A stretch of DNA of 64,000 nucleotides from contig CM069607.1 in assembly GCA_035771175.1 (NCBI GenBank), positions 12,746,001 through 12,810,000 on the forward strand, read 5' to 3'. Position numbers and translations under genes: made by a program. Shown one piece after another: positions 24,969-37,600 of the stretch. The notes under the pieces were generated by a model. That model was not told where the DNA came from. It did no database searches and saw only the letters and a list, made by a program, of their open reading frames with translations. Origin of the DNA: Paratinospora sagittata. Lineage: Eukaryota; Streptophyta; Magnoliopsida; Ranunculales; Menispermaceae. Within the stretch, counting starts at the first letter, position 1; each line of letters begins with the position of its first letter.

Positions 24969-27268
24969 ATGGCTTCCCCTAGCATAGATCCTCCTATCGA
25001 CCAGAGAACTTCCTCTTCATCCTCTGTGGAGGTGTCCTACGAGGACCTCTTCCCAGAAGAGAGAGTTAGGGCCGACCCTCAGGTCGGAGGGAGTGCAGTA
25101 GTCTTATCCTCATCCTCCTCCTCGTCCTCCTCGGTCTCCTCGGAGGTGCTTGATGTTGCACATCTTCTAGTCGATAGATCCCAGAGTAGGCTCGGTACTA
25201 CTGAGCCTAGTACATCAGGTCGAGTACACGTATCCCCTGAGCCCGAAGACGCCGAGGTAGGTGAGATCTTTTACTCGGTAGATCACGTTCCGTCCAAAAT
25301 AAGGGAGCATCACCTTGCTCAGTTGAGGAAGGAGGTCGGTATACCTAATCGGATTGGGTTGAGGGCACCTGCTCCTGGGGACCAAGCCAGTCACCCTAAG
25401 ATAGGAGAGGTTGCTCTGTATACCAACCTCTTTGAGGATGGATTGACCCTGCCTCTCGAGATATCCATATGTCACCTGCTCGGCCATATAAGGGTTGCCC
25501 TTGCTCAACTCAATCCCAATGTGTGGAGGGCTATTCTGAGCTACCTTGTGCTCTAGAAGGAGAGAAAGTGGCCAGAATTTGACTTTCAAGACTTTGCCCT
25601 CGTGTACCGACTAAAATCCCGCACGAGATGTAGCGGGTGGTATTATGCGTCGGCTCATCAAGATGCCGAAGAAGGCCAACCCCTGATCACCGAGAACCCC
25701 ACTTCGAATAAATCCTGGAAAGACAAGTGGTTTTTTGCATTGGGGCCTTGGGCGGAGGAAGCTTGCGTACCGACCACTTTCGGGAAACCAGGTACCGTGC
25801 TTCCCTCCATACCTTATCTTTATTTCTTATATTATTCTTGCTCAGTAGAGACTCATGTTTTTTGTCGTTCTTGACAGGTACTTCGGAAAAATCGAGTAGA
25901 AACGAATAGTTTGACTTCTCTCGTGTTGACGAAATCTATCGGCTACCTTTTGTAGATCGACGATATAAAGTGATTCTGACTCTCGAGAGGCTACACCGAG
26001 CCGGTATTATCAAACAACAGAAAGTCTTTTCAGGACGTAAGTTTAGCTTATCATGTGTTGATTTTGTACCAATCAGTTTTGAAGGTTCCAAATTGAGACG
26101 TTGTGTTTGTAATGTAGGTTTTTATGCTCCCGGTTCTACCCCAAGAAAGGGAAGAAGAAGAAAGCAGACAAATCTGAAGAGATGGCACCCAAGAGGGCTG
26201 CTGCTGGTCGGTATACTATCGACTCGTCCATGCTGAAGGACCTCTCTGCGAGCGAGCAGCTGCCGCTCAGGGGCCGGCCAGGAGATTGCCGAGCAGCGTC
26301 CTCAAAAGACTCTGGCCTCAAAGGGGAAAGCTCCTGCGTCTTCCTCCGAGCAGGTGAGTACTCGTGTTCGGGAGACAAGGTCAGTGGGTACCAAATCAAA
26401 GTCTTCTGCTCCTACCGACCAGGGGGCTGCCAAGAAGGCGGAATTTAGGGAAGATAAGTGTCTCGTCACCAAGATTGGGGACATCAACCTGAACATCGAC
26501 AACTACCAAGTCGGTGTCCCCAATGCCTTCTCGATAGTGATGAAGGATGAAGACACGTTCGAGGGCATGACTAATGTCTTTATGAAGTCGGTGGAGGTAA
26601 GCCCGCTTATGTAATCCATCTTTTTGCCTATGTGCTCTTCTTCTATAGTCCTTGACTTATTCTTTTTGGCCTTTGCAGGCTGCTGCTCGACACATATACA
26701 ACCTCAGCCGTATCAAAAATCACTACGTCAAATTTCAAGACGTGGTGAAGGAGGCCCAGACTACCTCGGTAATCTGGGAATCCAAGGTTGTAGCTCGGGA
26801 TGCTAAGATCAAGAAGCTGAAGGAGCAGCTGAAGCTTAAAGAGGTGGAAGTAGAGTCAGTCCAGGATGCCGGGCTCAGTTCTGGGCCACCATTGAGACTT
26901 AGGCCGAAGAACTCTACCAGGCCCGAGTGGATGAATCTTGCGTCAAGGCAATAACGGTCTACCGAGCTGATCTGGAGGAGTTCTTTGGCGACTCGGTAGA
27001 TTGGAAGGGCTTCGATAGGTGGGCCTGCTCGGCAGGTGGAGAGGTTTTGGAGGAAGAGGCCGAGGCTCAAGACCAAGGTGCTACACTAGTGGTTTCGGGG
27101 ACATCGTCGGAGCAGCCACCGGTTGGTGCTACCCCCGCGGTTCCGGGGACATCGTCCAAGCAACCTCAAACTGTCGATACTGAGGAGGAGACACGTCGAG
27201 CTAACGACACCGACGAGCCAATCAGTTTGACTGAGATTCTGCACCGTTCGACTGGTTTGGAGTCGTAG
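24969..27268 (+). pseudogene. Antisense extra ORF of the Tat element (gypsy-type transposon protein), multi-exon and interrupted
   Basis: This gene runs opposite to the element's own gag-pol and lies between integrase and the 3' LTR, a place where several Tat-lineage elements carry an extra antisense ORF. Its first frame (24969-25556) has a Ser-rich N-terminus and a block, YTNLFEDGLTLPLEISICHL then VALAQLNPNVWRAILSYLVL, that matches the plant putative gypsy-type transposon domain (PF04195). A TAG at 25554-25556 interrupts the frame, which then continues in phase (WPEFDFQDFALVYRLKSR) to about 25790. Later pieces look like separate exons: DEIYRLPFVDRRYKVILTLE near 25930, a Lys/Ser-rich stretch at 26350-26600, and a predicted coiled coil (KIKKLKEQLKLKEVEVESVQ) near 26810-26870. 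The function of these proteins is unknown. Confidence 0.65.
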
Positions 27269-27929
27269 ATGATCTCTTTTAGTCTCGGCAGTGTTTTTTT
27301 TTGGTAAGGGGCCTGCGTGCCCCAGTAATCTCCTGTACCTCTTTGCACTCTGCTTCCGTATTAATGAAATGTCCATTTTTGCTTAGACCTGATCTTCTTG
27401 CGCTCGTTTGTACTTAGCTTTTTTCCAAAGAGTTTGTCTTCGTTTTATGTTGGTTTCTTTACTTAATTTATCTAAGTATTTGCTGGGTCATGTGGTCGGT
27501 AGGCAGCGTTTGACTCCTTTTTGCGCTCTGAACAATTAGGTTCTCTTTTTGGTAGCGGTTTGATCGCCGCTCCAAGGCACTTCAAGGGTCATTGACCCCT
27601 CTTCTCGGTAGCACCTCCCCTTCTGGGGCAGTACCCCAAGGCACTTTTAACCGTGGTCATCTTCTCGGTCGGTACGTAGCTAGAGCTTGGTACCCTCAAG
27701 GCATTCTAGGGTCGGGGCCCTTCTTCTCGGTGGCTTCCGATCTGGTCGGTAGTCCCAAGGCACTCTTAATTGTAGATCGTAGACGCAGATTTGTAGAAGG
27801 AAACCTCTTGGTTATTGTAGAAAATCTCGAACAAACACTTGTAGAAAGCTAAAAATAAAACTAGAGGTAACCAACACCTCGGCAAATACTGCAACATCGC
27901 TACTGAACTGCTACTACTACTACTAAAGC
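27269..27929. other. Non-coding spacer inside the Tat element
   Basis: It lies between the antisense ORF and the end of integrase. It contains repeated words such as CTTCTCGGT and CCAAGGCACT at about 45-60 bp spacing (27560-27770), a weak local repeat. No gene is seen. Confidence 0.5.
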
Positions 27930-28740
27930 CTACTGATAATGCTTCTTGAGGTGCTCGACATTCCATGGTTTAGGAATTCTTCTCCCAGTCAGGTCTTCGA
28001 GCTCATACACCCCCGTGCGAAGTACCGCTGTGATCTTGTAAGGCCCTTCCCAGTTGGGACTGAGGACGCCTGCTCCAGGCTCACGCGTGTTCAGCATGAC
28101 CTTCCTTAACACTAAGTCACCAACTTTGAAGCTTCTATGCTTCACCTTGGCGCTGTAGTACTTCGAGATCCTTTGCTGGTATGCCATTAGCTTGAGCTGT
28201 GCTTGTTCCCTTCTTTCTTCAAGTAGATCCAGGTAGGTGCGCTAAGCTTCCATGCTTCTGGCTTCGTCGAAGTAAGACGTCCTCAAGGTCGGTATCTCGA
28301 CTTCCACTGGTATGACGGCCTCCATTACGAACGCTAGGGAGAACGGTGTTTCTCCTGTGGTTGTTCGGGAGGTGGTGCGGTATGACCAGAGGACTTGAGG
28401 CATGTCCTCAGTTCACCTTCCTTTCTTTTCCTCGAGCCTGACCTTCAGTGTGTGCTTGATAATCTTGTCCATGGCTTCCACCTGACCATTGGACTGGAGT
28501 AGAAAAGAAATGCCGAATACCGAGGTCTTCACAAAATAATATGAACCTTGCATTGTCGAATTGTTTGCCGTTATAGGATATGATGGCATATGGGACACCA
28601 AAACGGCACACAATCGATTGCCAGATGAAGCGCGTGGTCTTCTGCTCAGTAATTGTTGCTAACGGTTCGGTCTCTGCCCACTTGGTAAAGTAGTCAACAA
28701 CTACAATTGTTGACCTGACCTTTACATGTCGGTTCCTCCC
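27930..28740 (-). pseudogene. Tat-element integrase, internally deleted and mutated
   Basis: The minus strand gives the catalytic core remnant (about 28740-28480) and an intact-looking C-terminal end (28187-27930, from MAYQQRISKYYSAKVKHRSF to NVEHLKKHYQ). The N-terminal zinc-binding (HHCC) region is missing: the sequence jumps from the RNase H tail PYLRCL almost directly to the start of the core near 28720. In the core the second catalytic Asp is Tyr (ISYNGKQFDN where the family has S-D-N-G). Frame changes follow at about 28460. It cannot be active. Confidence 0.7.
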
Positions 28741-29374
28741 GCAAGCATCTTAAATAAGGCATAGAGAAGCTGTGCCTATAGAGCTGATCGTCTATTATGG
28801 AATATCTAGCAGCTTGTCTTTGCACTTTTCTTGCTTTGATCTTGTTCTCGGGGAGGTTGCCATTTCGTATGAAATCTTTGATCGGGTCCATCCATAATGG
28901 GTTCTGGCCCAGTGTGTCGACCTGTTGGTCGGTACTCAGTTTTCCGATACTCCTTTTGGGTAGGAATTCAACTTGGACCTGGATCATGAGCTCGACCTTC
29001 GAGGAGGAGGCCAACTTGGAAAGTGCATCGGCTAAGGTATTTTTTGTTCTCGGGACCTGCGTTAGTTCGTACTCCTTGAACATTCCTAGTAGGGCCACTA
29101 CTTCTTTCAGATATGCTTGCATTTTGTCGTCCTTGGCCTGATACTCGGAAGTGACCTGTCCTGCGACGAGTCGAGAGTCACAATAGACGAGCAAATTTTT
29201 CACCCCCCAGCTGAGAGCAAGTCGCAAGCCAGCCAAAAGTGCTTCGTACTCTGCTTCATTATTGAATGCTGGAAAACCGAAGCAAAGAGCACACAAATGT
29301 TTCTCACCGCTGGAAGAGATGAGCACTATTCCGGCTCCACATCCCTGCTTGCAGGAAGAGTCGTCAATGAACAA
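28694..29374 (-). mobile_element. Second (plant-acquired) RNase H domain of the Tat element
   Basis: A 226-codon frame that starts MFIDDSSCKQGCGAGIVLIS, continues with FNNEAEYEALLAGLRLAL and YCDSRLVAGQV, and ends in TLADALSKLAS. This is the additional RNase H that marks the Tat/Ogre/Retand lineages, which carry a second copy between pol RNase H and integrase. The acidic residues expected for metal binding (D in FIDD, E in EAEYEAL, D in CDSR, D in ADALS) are present. Confidence 0.75.
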
Positions 29375-30856
29375 CTTCCAGGCTTCTTTAGGGTCCTGGT
29401 CGGTGGTTGAGTTATCTGAGGCAACTTAGACAAAAAATCTGCCAACGCTTGACCCTTCATAGTTGTGCAAGGTCGGTACTCGATGTTGAATTCGCTTAAC
29501 TTGATGGCCAACTTAGTCAACCGTCCAGATGTTTCCGGCCTCAGGAGCACCTGTTTTAGCGGGTGCTTGGTGAGAACGACTATGGTGTAGGCCTGGAAGT
29601 AGGGTCTCAACTTTCGAGCTGAAGTGACGAGTGCTAGTGCCAGCTTTTCAATCTTTGGATATCTTGTCTTCGCGTCGAGCAAAGACTTGCTGGTGTAGTA
29701 GACCGCCTTTTGGCTTCCTAACTCTTCTCTGACCAGGGTCGAACTAACAGTTGCTTCCGAAATTGCTAGGTAAAGGAAGAGCTGTTCCCCCTGAAGGGAT
29801 TTTGAGAGTAGAGGAGCCTGACCTAGGTAAGCCTTTAGCTCTTGAAAGGCCTTCTCACACTCCGGGGTCCACTCCACTGCCTTCTTCTTGATCAGCTTGA
29901 AGAACGGAAGGCATCTGTCTGTGGACTTGGAGATGAACCTGCTCAGTGCGGCTACGCACCCAGTGAGCCTCTGGACTTCCTTCCCTGTGCGGGGTGCTCG
30001 CATGTCGACTAGAGCGTGGATCTTGTCGGTCCCCTCTGATTAATGAGGAATCCCAGGAATTTACCAGAGTTTACTCTAAATGTGCACTTCGCCGGGTTGA
30101 GCTTCATGTGATACTGAGACTTCATGTGATACTTTCTCAATATCGTAAATACCTCTGACAGGTCGGTAGGATGAGCTGTTGATTCCACGCTTTTGACCAA
30201 CATGTCGTCGACGTAGACTTCCATGTTGACTCAAATTTTTTCTGCAAACATGTTGTTGACCAGCCTCTGATAAGTAGCCCCAACATTTTTCAGGCCGAAA
30301 GGCATCACCTTGTAGCAATACAGACATCGGTCTGTAATGAAGGTTGTCTTCTCTTCATCTCTGCTGCTCAGAACGATCTGGTTGTACCCTAGATAAGCGT
30401 CCATGAAGCTCAGCAGCTAGTGACCTGCAGTCGCATCTACCAGTTGGTCGATGCGAGGCAACGGGAAGCTATCTTTTGGGCAGGCTTTGTTCAGATCAGT
30501 AAAGTCGACGCATGTTCTTCATTTCCCATTGGAGTTTTTGACCATCACTACGTTGGCTAGCCAATCGGGATATAATACTTCTTTGATGTAACCGGTCCTT
30601 TGATGTAACCGGTCGTCAATAACTTGTTTACCTCTTCTCGTAGACCTTGAGCTCGGTCGGAACTGAGAGCCCTTCTTTTCTGTCGGATCGGCATTGCCTC
30701 CGGGTCGACGTTCAGCCGGTGTACCATCATGCTGGTCGGTATTCCAGGCATGTCCTCATGGGACCAAGCAAAAATATCTCTATGTTCCCGTAAGATACCG
30801 ACCCACTGATTGGTGAGGGAGGGGCTCATTCTTGTACCGATCTTGATTGTTCTCAC
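29326..30856 (-). pseudogene. Tat-element reverse transcriptase and first RNase H, frameshifted
   Basis: Reverse transcriptase begins near 30720 (HRLNVDPEAMPIRQKRR) and includes YVDDMLVKS near 30215-30190, the catalytic Y-x-D-D form. The first RNase H and its connection follow (30003-29326; EWTPECEKAFQELK, YYTSKSLLDAKTRYPKIEK and ALADFLSKLP). Breaks seen: a 17-bp tandem duplication at 30581-30614 that shifts the frame, an 18-bp in-frame duplication at 30103-30138 that repeats YHMKSQ, and several stops in the 30540-30230 interval. It is dead as it stands. Confidence 0.8.
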
Positions 30857-30871
30857 TGGATCTTCTCCGAT

Positions 30872-31525
30872 CTACACCTTAGCCCATTCATCCTGGGGTT
30901 CGAGCCCTAACACCTCTTCCCTGGGGTCGAGGTCGGAACTGGCTGGATGCTCTAGGAGCATTAGTTGCTCCTCTATAGAATTGAGACCTTCCTTGTGTCC
31001 CGTTTTCTTCTTCACAGCCATGACATAGCAGTCCCGTGACTCTTTTTGGCTGCCCCGCACTACTTCGACTCCTCGCTCTGCTAGGAACTTCAGATCCAGA
31101 TGATAGGTTGATACAACCGCCCTTATATTATTGAGGAGTGGTCGTCTTATGATGGCGTTGTAGACGGTTGGACACTTTACTACCAAAAAACTGGTCACGA
31201 CTGTAATTTTGTGCTTAGAGTCACCGGCTGTTATTGGTAGGGTTATCCGTCCTTCCCGCATGATGTTGTTTCCAGTGAAGCCGGTTAGAGGGACATCTAC
31301 CAGGCTCAGCTGATCCTTGTTCAGTCTCAGTTTCTCAAACGCCGACCAGTAGAGAATATCAGCCGAGCTACCGTTGTTGACCAGCATCCGACGGATTTTG
31401 TAGTTGGCCACGGTTATCATGACCACTAAAGCGTCAGAGTGTGGTCGAAGTATATCTTGAGCTTCATCCTCGATGAAGGTAATCGCGAAGTCGACCCACT
31501 TTTGTTTCTCAGGTCGGTACCCAAG
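30872..31525 (-). pseudogene. Tat-element aspartic protease with lost catalytic Asp
   Basis: The minus strand reads KWVDFAITFIEDEAQDIL, VANYKIRRMLVNNGSSADIL and YNAIIRRPLLNNIRAV, characteristic of the Tat-lineage protease. The active site is V-N-N-G where the family has V-D-N-G, so the catalytic Asp is Asn. The frame nominally extends to 31558, but element similarity ends near 31520-31530, where sequence flanking the PDR exon begins. Gag and the 5' LTR are absent on this side, so the element is 5'-truncated. Confidence 0.7.
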
Positions 31526-31608
31526 GTTTATGACTAATAGGAATAAGGAAAAATACATGATTGCATTTTTCTGAGTTCAATTATTGCTATTATTATTTTT
31601 TTCTGTAG

Positions 31609-34600
31609 GGGAAATGATAGTGGGTCCAACTAAAGCTCTTTTCATGGACGAAATATCAAATGGCTTAGACAGTGCCACTACATTTCAGGTGGTTTCCTGT
31701 GTTCGACAGTTGGTGCATATTACAGAGGCTACAACACTGATTTCACTTCTTCAGCCAGCACCTGAGACCTATGATTTTTTTGATGATGTAATCTTGATGG
31801 CTGAAGGGAAGGTCGTGTACCATGGTCCATGCAGTCATGCTCTTGACTTCTTCGAGGATTGTGGATTTAAATGTCCAGAAAGAAAAGAGGCCGCAGACTT
31901 CCTTCAGGAGGTAACTATATCATGGGTTTACACATCACTTTTTCTTCTTATTTTTTTCTTACAGAGTACAATTGCCTTTTGAATTCTTTTCAGGTTATTT
32001 CTAAAAAAGATCAGAAACAATACTGGTATCGCACTGAAGAACCGTACAGTTATATTTACGTTGATCGGTTCTCTAAGAAGTTCAAGGCCTGCCATATAGG
32101 GAAAAAACTAGAAGAAGAGCTTTTTGATCCTTACGATAAGTCTCAGTGCCATAAAAGTGCTTTATCCTTCAGTATGTATTCACTGAACAAATGGGAGCTC
32201 TTTAGAGCTTGCATGAAAAGAGAATTTCTTCTTATGAGAAGGAATTCTTCTGTATGTGTTTTCAAATCAACTCAGGTAACTATAAGCATGTGCTTAGTAT
32301 TTATTAACTGGAGACGGAATAGGCCTTGCATAATCTGGCAGTATGATTTTTATCTGTTTTTCTGCAGCTTATCATCATTGCATCAATCACAATGACTGTT
32401 TTCCTGAGGACTCAAATGGAAGTTGATATAGTCCATGCCAATAACATCTTGGGTTCTCTTTTCTTGTCACTAATCATACTTATCATTGATGGACTCCGAG
32501 AGTTGGCCATGACAGTTTCAAGACTTGTGGTTTTCTACAAGCAGAGAGAATCATATTTTTACCCAGCTTGGGCTTATGCTATACCAGCTGCTGCTCTTAA
32601 GATTCCGTTCTCATTGTTGGCGTCCATCACTTGGATAGCTCGCTCTTACTATGTTATTGGATACACTCCTGAATTTGGAAGGTGAGTCTCATATGGAAAA
32701 CCCAGATTATAGAGAAGGGGGAAAAAGATAAATTCGACTGGATGACTATAATCAGAACTACTGCAATTCCTTTGAAGCAATATAGAAAAATTGCAAGGTT
32801 TAGGAAAATCTATCTATCGAAGCATCATAATATTCTAACCATGTTAACTATGGGCATTGACATGTTGTACACCTGGTGGATCAAGCTGTAGATTGGGTCC
32901 TTCCTACTCATGCACCTATAGCAAATTGGTTGAACATTCAATAGGTGTAATTGACATTGTAAACTGGACTTCTTCTTTCTTGAAAAATGTTGGATTCACT
33001 AGAAATTAGGTTCTCTCCTAACCTATAATCTTTTTTCTTCTGCTCAGGTTTTTTCACCAGTTCATTCTATTTTTTGCATTTCACTTGATGTCAATGGCCA
33101 TGTTCCGTTTTATTGCTTCATTCTTCAGGACCATTTCTGCTTCTGCAAATGCTGGTTCTTTTTCATTCTTACTTCTCTCATTGTTTGGTGGCGTTGTCAT
33201 GTCAAAAAGTAAGTTCTTCTGACACTTGTTGAAGCGTTATTTCTATCTGGCTATTCTTAGTGGTTTTCTTTTTGTAGACTCTATGCCACCTTGGCTGGAG
33301 TGGGGATTCTGGGTTTCCCCAATGACATATGGTAAGATAGGAATAACAGGAAACAAATTTCTTTCTCTTTGGCAAGTCGTAAGCTTCTACTACTGATTCT
33401 TAATTCTTTTCATTGTGACAATTTAACTTCCTAGTTGATCAGATCTGGGGTGGTTCTCTATCATTGGCATGCTGATTCAAGTTAGGCACATGCAAGAAGC
33501 AAGGCCACCTTTTGATGGTAACTTAAGGAGATACAATTCAGAGAATAACATAATAATAGGACATTCATAAAAGCCACTCTTAGACTACCTTTCTAGTTTA
33601 TTTCAACATATTATTTTCCAATAACACAAAAATATAAAAATTAGATCAGATGATTATGATTGCGCATCATACTTGACTGTTGGGCCTGAGGTCTTGAGTG
33701 CGACCACAAATCTGTCAGTATGCCAATTTGAGATCATCCTAATGGTTGCAAGTTCTTTACGTTAATTGTACTGGTTAAGTTCAACTTTCATTTGTTAGCT
33801 TCACCTTGTTTTGTTGGTCTTAGGAAATGAGGAAGTGGGGTTTCACAGAAGAAAAACTTCAACTTCTTCACAATATTACTGGTGCCTTCATGCCTGGTGT
33901 TCTCACAGCATTGATGGGTGTTAGTGGAGCTGGGAAAACAACTTTATTGGATGTTCTTTCTGGAAGAAATACTGGTGGTATAATTGAAGGAGATATCAGA
34001 ATTGGTAGCTATCCTAAGGTCCAAGAAACATTTGCTAGGATTTCAGGTTATTGCAAGCAAACTGACATACATTCTCCCCAAATTACCGTGGAAGAATCGG
34101 TGATATATTCAGCTTGGCTGCGCCTTCCTCCTGAAATTGATTCCAATACTAAGATTGCATGACACTCTTGTGGAGGAACTAGACTTGTTATTTGTTTTTT
34201 AGGCTATTTTTACCATTAAACCGTTGTCTCTGTCTTTTACAGGCATTTGTGAATGAAGTTCTTGAAACCATTGAACTTGATGGAATTAGAGATGCTTTAG
34301 TAGGCATTCCAGGGGTTAGTGGCCTATCTACTGAGCAACGCAAACGGCTGACTATAGCTGTGAAGCTTGTTGCCAACCCGTCCATTATCTTCATAGATGA
34401 GCCAACATCATCTTTGGATGCAAGAGCTGCTGCAATTGTTATGCGGGCAGTGAAGAATGTGGTTAATACGGGAAGAACAGTTGTTTGAACTATCCACCAA
34501 CCAAGTATTGATATATTTGAGGCATTTGATGAGGTACTAATTGTTCTTTTATTATTCAAAGAAAAAAAATCTACTCAATTCTACAAAGTACTTTTTGTAT

Positions 34601-37600
34601 TACATGGCGTTGACCATATGAATCTACTTCTTTCATTTCGCTTTATTTGGGGTCAAATCCATTATTATATCAAAAGTATTTATATCTTTCGTAATTATCT
34701 CTACCTTGCTATTATAGATCTTTCTCTTCTTCAATCTATGATATTTCACTCTTGATTCTTCTGAACCAACACATCGTTTGGATTTTGTTGTATATGTTGA
34801 GACCTCCTAAATTAATCCTTTATTATATCAGGATAACTCTTATTGCTGCACCAAGCCACCAAGGTTCCCCTTCATTTATGGGAAAGTATGAGGACTAAAA
34901 AAATTGAATGTTAAAATGGAACACCCTCTACTGTTAGAAATTTATGTAATATTAAAAATGGATGTGTCGATTCTTTATACCAAGAATCAAGACAAACATT
35001 AGATGGTCCTAAATGGAGCCATTATGACTTGTGATTATCTTTTTCATTCCCTGGTATTATTTAGGACTTGAATCATTCAAAAGGTTCATGAAGTGTAGGA
35101 ATTATCATATTCAAAGCTCATTGGTATGGCCAAGCCAAACATTTCTTTATGTGATAAAGTTCCCTAACATACAATGATTGGAAGAACTACTCTTAAGGAT
35201 CAAAGTTAGTCATACTTGCAACTGGCAGCTCTATTTTCTTACTCAAAATATTTTCTTTAAGCAATCAAATGTTTAATATAAAAGACATGCTTGCTTAAAC
35301 CAAATATTTGACTCTGGTGGCTTTATTTTTATTTAACGACAATCTTGTTTTGTTTCTGCTCAAAAAAAATAAAAAATAAAATTCAATGACATAGGATTCA
35401 ATACAAATAAGATTTGATTATTTACTGAGTGTAGCATTTCTTGCAGTTGAATCTTATGAAAACAGGAGGACATATCATCTACTCTGGACCACTGGGTCTG
35501 CGTTCCAGCAGAATTATTGAGTATCTGGAGGTAAAGTAATCATAGGACCTGAAATAAACATGAATCAAGGAAATAAGTACTGACATTGAAATGGTTGATC
35601 TCATATTATGATAAAAAAAAAAAATGCTAGTGAGTTTTTTTTTTTTTTCTGTTTTTCTATGTTCATCTGGCAGGGTATCCCTGGGGTACCAAGGATTAAA
35701 GATGGCTATAATCCAGCAACATGGATGCTAGAAGTTACTTCTACATCAACAGAAGCAGAGCTTGGTGTAGATTTTGCTAAAATATACAGAGAATCCACTC
35801 GGTATATGTGAGCACAAATACTTCGCTGTTCTAATTTTCAGGAAATGTGCAGTCGAATTAATAGGACTCTCTATCATGATTGCTACTATAGGTATACTCA
35901 TTTGAAACATGAATTCAGCCACAAGTTATTATCTTATAGAGGTTATTAAGTTTTATTGAATAGGATAGAAAGGTTACCAATGCTTGGTTCTGCCATGGTA
36001 GGATCAAGATTATGGACCTAATCTATGACATTTTCTCACGAAGTGGATTCTATCAAGATCTGAACTATGTCTTTTGCGTTTGTCTTGCATCAATTATTTG
36101 CTACTGTGAATGGTATGGTGCTGGATACTTGGCATTATCTTAATTTAGCTCATGGAAAATCCTTGTTTTTCCTTTTGTGTGCAGGCACATAAAAGAGCTA
36201 GTTAAGCAATTGTGTTCGCCCCCTCCAGGATCAAAAGACTTGTGTTTTCCTACTCCTTTTCCACAGAATGGTTGGGAACAGTTCAAGGCATGTCTATGGA
36301 AACAACACTTATCCTACTGGAGAAGTCCTGCTTACAACTTAACACACTCTTGTTGGTCGGTTCATCTTTGCTGTTTGGAGTAGTGTTTTGGAAGAAAGGG
36401 AATAAAATGTAATTCCTCAGTGGCCATACATCGGATTTTAAGGTCTGACATGAATTCAGGATGTATGAATTTCTTCAAGTGCTAACATGATCATCTGTTT
36501 CGGTTTTGTAGAAACAACCAACAGGACCTGTTCGATATGTTTGGATCAATGTTCACTGCTGTGATCTTCTTCGGCATAAACAACTGCTCATCAGTCGTAC
36601 CATTTGTTGCAACTGAGCGCACTGTTTTATACCGTGAAAAATTTGCAGGAATGTACTCTTCTTGGGCCTATTCATTAGCACAGGTTAATTCCTCGTCTGA
36701 AAATCCGTGGAATTGACTTAGTTTGACTCAAGTTTTTTATTCTAAAATAAGCTTGTTTAGTCCCTTGGGGAGCTGAATCTAACTATTACTGTTTTTGATA
36801 GACCTAACATTCTTATCAGTTTTGTTGTGCTATTACTGTTTTAGTATTTTCCACTAATCTGAAGTCGATTTCTTAGGTGACAATCGAGATTCCTTACACC
36901 TTTATCCTTGCAATTTTGTTTGTGATCGTTATGTATCCAATGGTTGGGTACTACCAATCTGCTTATAAGATCTTCTGGGCCTTCTTTGCCATGTTTTCTA
37001 CATTACTCTACTTCAACTACCTTGGGATGCTGCTCGTATCACTGACACCGAATTCTCAAGTAGCTACAATATTTGTGGGTTACTTCTACAGCACACTCAA
37101 TCTATTCTCAGGGTTCTCGATACCAGGGCCGGTAAGCCATCCTTTACAGTAAGCCATTCAATATCACAAGTACTGAATTTGTACCTGTTGGGTACTAATG
37201 TTTCATAACATTAGCAGGGTATATATTCAGAGTCAAAGTCACTGCATTTACCTTCCTTGAATTTAATTTTTGTGCATATGCATAGAACTTGTTATTCATT
37301 TTAAGGCCTGTAAGAGCTACCAATATTGCTTAAATTGATTGAACTGGGATTGTTATGATCATGAAATGAGATGAAGTTTTAGTTGATGCTCTAATCTGGG
37401 TATGTTTTATTGCAGCAAATTCTCAAGTGGTAGCTCTGGTTTTATTACTTGTCCCCGACTTCGTGGATTCTAAATGCGCAACTTACCTCACGATATGGAG
37501 ATCTTGAAAATGAGATTTTGGTGTTTGGCAAAACAAAGACCATTGGTTCATTTTTAAGAGATTATTTTGGGTTTCACCATGATCATTTAGGCTTTGTGGC

